The notes under the pieces were generated by a model that worked only from the letters and a program-made list of their open reading frames with translations, was not told the origin of the DNA and did not search any database. 64,000 nucleotides of DNA, taken from contig MNCI01016437.1 of the NCBI GenBank assembly GCA_015680685.1, positions 40,551 to 104,550 of the forward strand, written 5' to 3'. A program made the translations under genes and the position numbers. This document shows positions 58,657-64,000 of this stretch, one piece after another. The DNA is from Gnetum montanum (taxonomy: Eukaryota > Streptophyta > Gnetopsida > Gnetales > Gnetaceae). Numbering within the stretch: the first letter of the stretch is position 1; every line of letters starts with the position of its first letter.

Positions 58657-61373
58657 ATGATCCCAAAAAGAGGAGCATAGGGAGAACCTTCACAAAGGAT
58701 GCCCAAATGCCCAAGAGGTGGTAGGGGACAATAGGGTGAGTTGGCAAAGCATGAGGAGTAGGAAGCCCAATCTTTCAACATCCATCAAGAGGCTCCTGTT
58801 ACTGGATAGTTAGTCCAAGGAGAGGCCACAAAACCACCAACTCTTGTGTAAGGACAACGTCTCATGTTGCCCCCTGAATACCTTACAACCATCCAAGAAA
58901 AGTCCATATTAACCATAGTCATCGTGGAGATGAATTTTGGCCCATCTATGGAGTTTACTCTAGAAGCAGTTCAGATGCAACTTCAGGCATCACCTTTGTG
59001 GCCTATTTTTTCAAATAGTGGTGAGTGGCACTTTGGCGAGACCCACCAATTCTGGCATGAGAAAGATGAAGGCACCACTGTTAACATGTATGGAGTTAAT
59101 GTCTCATTCTTAGTTAAGGTAATTATAGGTGCTCTTAATTTTCCAAATGAAGGGGCTAAGGTAGCCCATGTGTCCATCAAGTCTAACCCCGACACTAGGA
59201 AGATGTGGCTCAAACAAGCATATGGCAAGGGAAAAATGTATAATGAATTAACTCTAGAGGAAATGGCATACTTTAAGATTGGCACATATCATCTCTTCCC
59301 AACCAAAGGACTTAACAAGATCTTAACATATGCAGCTAGTGGAAGTGCTATCTTAATGGATAAATACATGGCCAACCTTCCTCAATTCTATTTCACAGAA
59401 ATTCAGAGGCGGTTTGTGGAGAAACAGGTAAGGAAACCAACACTCCCATTCCCTTTCCCAATCATAAAGCTATGTAAGCATGTTGGAACCTTAGGATACA
59501 CAAATGATGTCCCTAGGAAGAGTCAAAATGCTTCCTTTGTAGAGTTGCTCAAACCTATAGCACCAAGAAAAGACCTTGCTAAAGAACAAGACCAGAGAAG
59601 GAAGCAAAACTAGAAATAGAAGTACAACATGAGCTTGCACATCACCCTAAAATACAAGCGCTACCACCACTACCACCACAAGATTAGATCCTTAATGAGC
59701 CATCTACAAAAAATTGGTGAAGCTATTAGTTGGGGAAGAAGAAATGAGTCCAATCTTTTCAAAGTAATCAATGATGCCATACAGCCCACCATTTCAACTA
59801 CCTCGACAAGTAGGAAAATTTTGCTATAATTCGGAGGGGAATTCTAGTGGTCTAGGAAAATCTTTGGACATGCCACATCCTTTCAAGTGATGCTCGAGAC
59901 AAGCGAAGGTACCATAGTCATGGTAATGTAGCATCAAGATATGATAAGCACATCAGAAGTAATAACAAATCATATCAAGGAATCATTTAATGTGCCTGTT
60001 GTGCCCCTTGTAGATTTGATGGGGACTAGAGTTGCTCAAATGCTTACTAGGACTTCGATGACTCCTACAACACATGAGGATGGGTTAGATTGACTACTAT
60101 AGACAAGGCAAGTGATGATTACTTTGTTTGGCATTCCTAGCGATGTCACTACAACACGGTTAGACCTCATAGCCACCAAGGGAAAACTGGTCATGGCAAA
60201 GACTAGGGTAGAGCATACAAAAGCAAAAGTGCATAGGTTATAACAAGAGCCATGTACCCTAAGAGTTGAACAACAGGACACTGCCTAGTTTATTACACTT
60301 AACTATATGGAATAATTCAGGATGAAGCTGCTAGCCAAGTTGATTGAGGAGAATAGAGCTATAGAGAAATAGAAGAAAAAGGTAGTTTGAAATGCCTCTG
60401 TAGCCAAAGCACAAACCTACGTCCACAAAAAGGCATTGACTATCATGCAAGAAGAAAACAAGTAGCTCACCATCGAAAATTCAAGGTTGACCACAATGAA
60501 AAGAAAAAGAATATTTTAGAGGAAAGTGTCCACCAGTTGTGAGAACAACTTGTGAGGGTCAACCAAGACATCAATAAATTGGCTAGGGAAAATAGAACCC
60601 TCTCAATGGAAGAGGTATGTCCCATTCGAAAAAAGTCAACAATTGAAATCAGTGCATGGAAAAATGAGACAAAGAAACATGAAAGGCTAAAGGAACACTT
60701 TCACGACCAAATAGGCATGTATAAGAAAATAAATGAAAAGGAAATCCAAAAAGCTAAAGCTAGCATTGGAGCCATGTTAGCATAAAATCCTGATTGGAGA
60801 CCAATCTTGGATAGCTATGCTCTGGTCCATCAAGCAAAAGTGAAGAATAAAGACCTGCAGATTGAGGATTTGAAAGAGTACATGGTGTTGGCTAACCTCA
60901 AATATGCCAACCTTACCATGTTAATAGTAGGCTAGCCTAGAAGCAAGCTAGAGAAGTAGGTAGAAACCACCTATGCATTATATGAAAAAGAGTTTGTAGA
61001 TAGAAAAGATGCTTTGTAAAAGCTCCATGTGGCAAACTCAAAATTGAAGGTGGTTAAAGCCAGCCACCATGGATAGAGGGATGTTGTCTCAGACCTAGCT
61101 AGGAGATTAATAGATTATCAATAATTAAGAGAAAAAGCTAGGGTCTTTGAGGAAGAATAATAACAATTTTCAGCCTAGTATGTGAAGGCCAAAAAAATGC
61201 TTCTACAGCTACCATGCCCTTGGGATGTATTGGTGCCAGCACACACCAATTCAACAACCTGGATGATACACTCCCCAAAGATGGAAGAGGAGAAGTTGCA
61301 GGCATTGCTTGATTACTACAAATTTCACAAGCCTAGCGACAAAGGGAAGCACTCAATGGAAGAGCCACCCTGA
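58657..61373 (+). pseudogene. Decayed gene with coiled-coil tail, unknown function
   Basis: The in-frame ATG at 58657 precedes, through a few stops, the 249-codon open stretch 58864-59613. That part reads MEFTLEAVQMQLQASPLWPI, SGEWHFGETHQFWHEKD, VSFLVKVIIGALNFPNEG, EEMAYFKIGTYHLFPTKG and QFYFTEIQRRFVEKQVRK, with a folded-domain look. From about 60290 to 61330 Lys/Glu-rich stretches such as MKLLAKLIEENRAIEK and MEEEKLQALLDYYKFHKPSD suggest a long coiled coil. It ends at a TGA near 61371. An Athila-like polypurine tract and LTR follow at 61541, so it sits where extra or env-like frames of this lineage occur. I see no transmembrane segment. A vague likeness to a plant transposon-associated domain is possible but unproven. 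Confidence 0.55.
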
Positions 61374-61549
61374 GTTGTGTCTTATAATGTTGTGTTCAAT
61401 TTTTGTTAAACACCATTGCAACATGTATAAGTCCATTTTTTTGTTTGTCTAAGTCAATCAATAATTCCATACATTCCCAATATTTTGTAAACAACTTGTT
61501 CCTCATTTTGTTTAACTCAAGGATGAGTTTCCATTCAGTTGTGGGGGTA
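61374..61549 (+). other. 3' end with polypurine tract
   Basis: CTCAAGGATGAGTTTCCATTC followed by AGTTGTGGGGGTA at 61537-61549 mirrors the 3' end of element A (minus-strand CTCGAGGACGAGTTTTCATT, then CATGGGGGTA). This ties the preceding gene to an Athila-like element in plus orientation. Confidence 0.7.
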
Positions 61550-61757
61550 TGATGAGTCATCATTATCTCAACCTCAATATTAGATACCAAATATCAAATA
61601 TGTGGTATTGGGTCCCAAAAAGTGATGTCAGATATCCGATATCATCTCTTCCATGCTAACCTATAAATACAGCACTTGGATGCACGATTGGGACATAGTT
61701 TTAGTAGCCATTTTTTGATAGTTTTCTTAGATTCTTGAATTCAAGTTATGTTATTGT
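61550..61757 (+). repeat. Athila-like 3' LTR, start only
   Basis: Starts TGATGAGTCATCATTATC after the polypurine tract, like TGATGAGATGCAATTC on the minus strand at 45494. Palindromic words AGATATCCGATATC near 61630 and a TATA box TATAAATA at 61662-61669 follow. The rest does not match the known LTRs; the end is not located, and the limit given is where recognisable LTR character fades. Confidence 0.6.
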
Positions 61758-62839
61758 TGGCACATTCAGCCATTCCATGGAATAGCAAAAGTAGATACTC
61801 AAAAGGAAAAATATGTAGACTTTAGAAATATGTAAATAATATTAATTCCACCCCAATGGTCATCATAAGATTGATATTCATAATCATGAAAAGATGGAAA
61901 ACAAGATTGGTTGCCAATATGCTAGATAGATAATTAAATGGCAAGAATTAAGTGGAACTTCACTCTAGGAACTACAATTCTCAGCAGAAATATATCCATT
62001 ATTAGCAATAACACAAGTTGTTTTTGAGGAAAATCCAGATCCAAGTTATGCTGAAAAATCAAAAGGGTCTGATAAATATGGTTTCTGTTGTTGCCATGAA
62101 AAACGTACCACAAGCAATGGCTGTCATTGTTACAATAGTTTTCAAATACGAGAGCATTAAAACAAGGTTCAGCAACTGGTCTGAACATACATCTTATGGA
62201 TGCAAAAAATTATTATAATAAAAATCTCCGAAAACCATTGGAAGCAGCACATCCAATCCAAAAGCAACGTTGCAAAGAAAAATGGATAGCTCTGTATTAC
62301 TTTAAAAAAAACAGGGATATGAGTGGGTTCAGGGCCATATTTCTTGGATACAGTGGCTTTATAGCAATCTGGTATTTTTCCAGAAATTCATGAGACAGTC
62401 AAGCCTGGTTTGAATGAAGGAAAAACACAAGCAAAGACAAGTCTATAAAATTGCAAAAAATTAGAATTTTGTGCAGCGAAAGAGAGAGACTGGATGGTTG
62501 GCAGCCTTTCAAAACGCAATGTTTGCCTGGTGCAGATGCAGCTCAGCAGAGGCACGTCATGGTAGCAGTGTCGTGCACACAGCACCCCTGAACAACAGCA
62601 AGCCTGCATTTCTTTTAAAAAAAATGAAACGACACTTTGCAAAAAAAAACTGATGCCGGCTACACAATCCTCCAGATGAAAGAATTTCATCTGCACAGCA
62701 TGGTAATCGCCTGCACTGTTTCAAATTTTTACGACACATTCGGCAATATTATCGAACGCAGTGGCGGAGCCTTCTTCCGCGGTTGCAGTTGACAACGATT
62801 TTGAGCAAGGTGGGACAATTTGGAATTATTCATCGGCAA
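61758..62839. other. No recognised feature
   Basis: Mixed sequence without retroelement motifs. A small inverted word AGATGAAAGAATTTCATCT lies at about 62675-62695. GC content rises toward 62500-62640. No supported gene. Confidence 0.35.
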
Positions 62840-62983
62840 TTATTTTGGATTTAAATTTCTGTTTCCAACTAAACCTACACAGATGTCAACTGCCGTAATT
62901 GGAGAACAAGAAATTTGTTGGCATTCCAGCGCCACTATCATGTCCATCTTCACCATGGCCGTTGCCGTTTGCAAAACCCCCAT
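62840..62983 (-). CDS. Small open frame of 47 residues, possible host exon
   Basis: The minus strand reads MGVLQTATAMVKMDMIVALE and ends in TAA. Just before the start is CTAGGGTTCGTCG, and an AACCCTAG-like box is common in plant 5' leaders. It lacks any retroelement likeness, and a GTGTAG/GTTTAG junction inside could be a splice donor. It is short and unsupported by similarity. Confidence 0.22.
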   Translation of the reverse strand: MGVLQTATAMVKMDMIVALECQQISCSPITAVDICVGLVGNRNLNPK

Positions 62984-63062
62984 TATCGACGAACCCTAGC
63001 GTAAAGAAAAATTTAACCCAAAAAAAATGAACAATGATACCGTGCCCCCTGATCCAACTAAA

Positions 63063-63359
63063 TTATGAAACTACTGCGGTATTTTTGGAAGGTGTGGCCG
63101 CGTGTTGCAGAAGTTCATTGGGGAAAATCGACACGCTAGCCAAATGATAAAGCATCCCCTTCACAAATATTTCTAAACAGAAAATAGCCTGTGCAAGACA
63201 AATCAATGAGCATGATCGTTTGTGTGGCTGTTGCCTATACAAGTAGGGCACAGTTCCAAGCCATTTCACTGGGTAAATCGATTCCATCATCACCAATCGT
63301 GGGCGAGACAAGTGTGGCAGGACGGAGAGGGGCTGCGCGCAGGAAAAGCTATCGGGCAT
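63063..63359 (-). CDS. Open frame of 98 residues, unknown
   Basis: The minus strand reads MPDSFSCAQPLSVLPHLSRP, then VMMESIYPVKWLGTVPYLYR, and ends VVS and stop. It lies in a relatively GC-rich, non-repeat patch and resembles no element in the window. It may be part of a host gene with the small frame at 62840-62983, or a chance frame. Confidence 0.25.
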   Translation of the reverse strand: MPDSFSCAQPLSVLPHLSRPRLVMMESIYPVKWLGTVPYLYRQQPHKRSCSLICLAQAIFCLEIFVKGMLYHLASVSIFPNELLQHAATPSKNTAVVS

Positions 63360-63569
63360 ATTGGTTTAACTACGGCATCCTCCATGATATCTCTGGGTTA
63401 ACTTTGGAAAAATATATTTTCTTTATAAAAGTATATTTTCTTTCATCCGCCATCCCTAAATCAATTTTATGCTCGATTATATTCATTTGAATATATAATT
63501 TGGTATCTTGGTATTCAAATATGGTATACCTCTATATTAAATTATATTCAAAGACAAAATTCATGGGAT

Positions 63570-64000
63570 ATTTACTCAATGTCATTCATGAACTGGACAC
63601 TTTATAGATGCAGCATTTTTATCTCTTTGGTGGTTGAAACCACCCAAAGTTGTTGTAACTTACCTAACTTGTTGGGCAAGTAACCTCCTAACTTGTTGGG
63701 CAAGTAATCTCCTAATTGGTTGGCCAAGTTACTTGGGAGAGAAGTTAGGTGAGATATTTTTGAATATGTAACTTCCCTACCTACCTTTGAACCCTATAAA
63801 AAAGCTTCAGGGGTCAAGATATTGAAGGGGTCTCACACATCACACAAGAGGTCTCATACATTACACTTTTGAGAAGACATTGGGATCACACTTGGGCTCT
63901 CACTCGGAGACATACTTGAGGTCTTGAGAAGAGCTTTGTAAAGAGATTGTGAACAATTGCTTGCAAGATAGCTTGCTAGAGTAAAGATTTCAGCCTCTTT
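63570..64000 (+). repeat. LTR-like sequence running off the window
   Basis: A hairpin GGTGGTTGAAACCACC (63629-63644) precedes three 24-base repeats, then a TATA-like CCTATAAAAAAGC near 63792-63804. A transcript-like stretch rich in GAGGTCTCA/GGGTCTCA words and TTGTAAAGAGATTGTGAACA follows, as seen in many plant copia LTR R/U5 regions. No terminal words could be fixed, so a gene promoter is an alternative. Confidence 0.35.
63663..63734 (+). repeat. 24-base tandem repeat
   Basis: Three units starting CCTAACTTG/CCTAATTGG at 63663, 63687 and 63711. Each of the first two contains the hairpin word ACTTGTTGGGCAAGT. Confidence 0.92.

Overview
The window is nuclear DNA of a seed plant with a large, repeat-packed genome. 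Athila- and Tat-lineage Ty3/gypsy elements, a Ty1/copia element primed by initiator tRNA-Met, and a plant-type LINE with a CCHC zinc knuckle all occur, and almost everything between them is noncoding repeat. The density and decay recall conifer-type genomes, but nothing seen fixes the species. No bacterial or organellar gene, rRNA, tRNA or CRISPR array was found. Nearly every coding stretch is a decayed retroelement gene.

Layout. 1-5955: end of an Athila-type LTR fused to a Tat-like RT/integrase remnant, then a 3' UTR made of short repeats, a polypurine tract and a Tat LTR. 6.2-13.4 kb: a decayed but nearly complete Athila element on the minus strand (integrase, RNase H, RT, protease, gag, tRNA-Asp PBS, 5' LTR). 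13.9-38.5 kb: a plus-strand Tat element, here called Y, interrupted twice. A second Tat element, X (16282-25755, both LTRs, gag and protease but no RT or integrase), sits inside Y's gag. An antisense gene with several introns, its own TATA box and a poly(A) signal (29.25-34.16 kb) lies between Y's protease and RT, flanked on both sides by the same short-repeat array. Y ends in a truncated LTR. 38.5-43.5 kb: a minus-strand Ty1/copia element. 44.5-51.3 kb: a minus-strand Athila element (A) with gag and protease but no RT or integrase, and a 227-base assembly gap. 51.3-52.6 kb: an inverted Athila protease fragment beside a hairpin. 52.8-54.65 kb: part of a LINE. 55.6-58.45 kb: a copia LTR broken by a second Athila element (A') that appears to carry the same pol deletion as A. 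58.66-61.75 kb: a plus-strand gene with a coiled-coil tail, ending at an Athila-like polypurine tract and LTR. 61.8-63.4 kb: non-repeat sequence that may hold fragments of a host gene. 63.6-64.0 kb: an LTR-like sequence running off the end.

How the parts fit. Two non-autonomous gag/protease elements, one Tat (X) and one Athila (A/A'), sit beside remnants of polymerase-bearing relatives, so they could only have moved with enzymes supplied in trans. The most unusual parts are the antisense intron-bearing gene embedded in Tat 3'-UTR repeats, the sense coiled-coil gene at the 3' end of an Athila-like element, and palindromic TACGCT/AGCGTA words shared by LTR U3 regions, leaders and the promoter of the antisense gene.

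Limits: alignments between copies were made by eye; repeat-array and pseudogene edges are approximate unless a motif fixes them.
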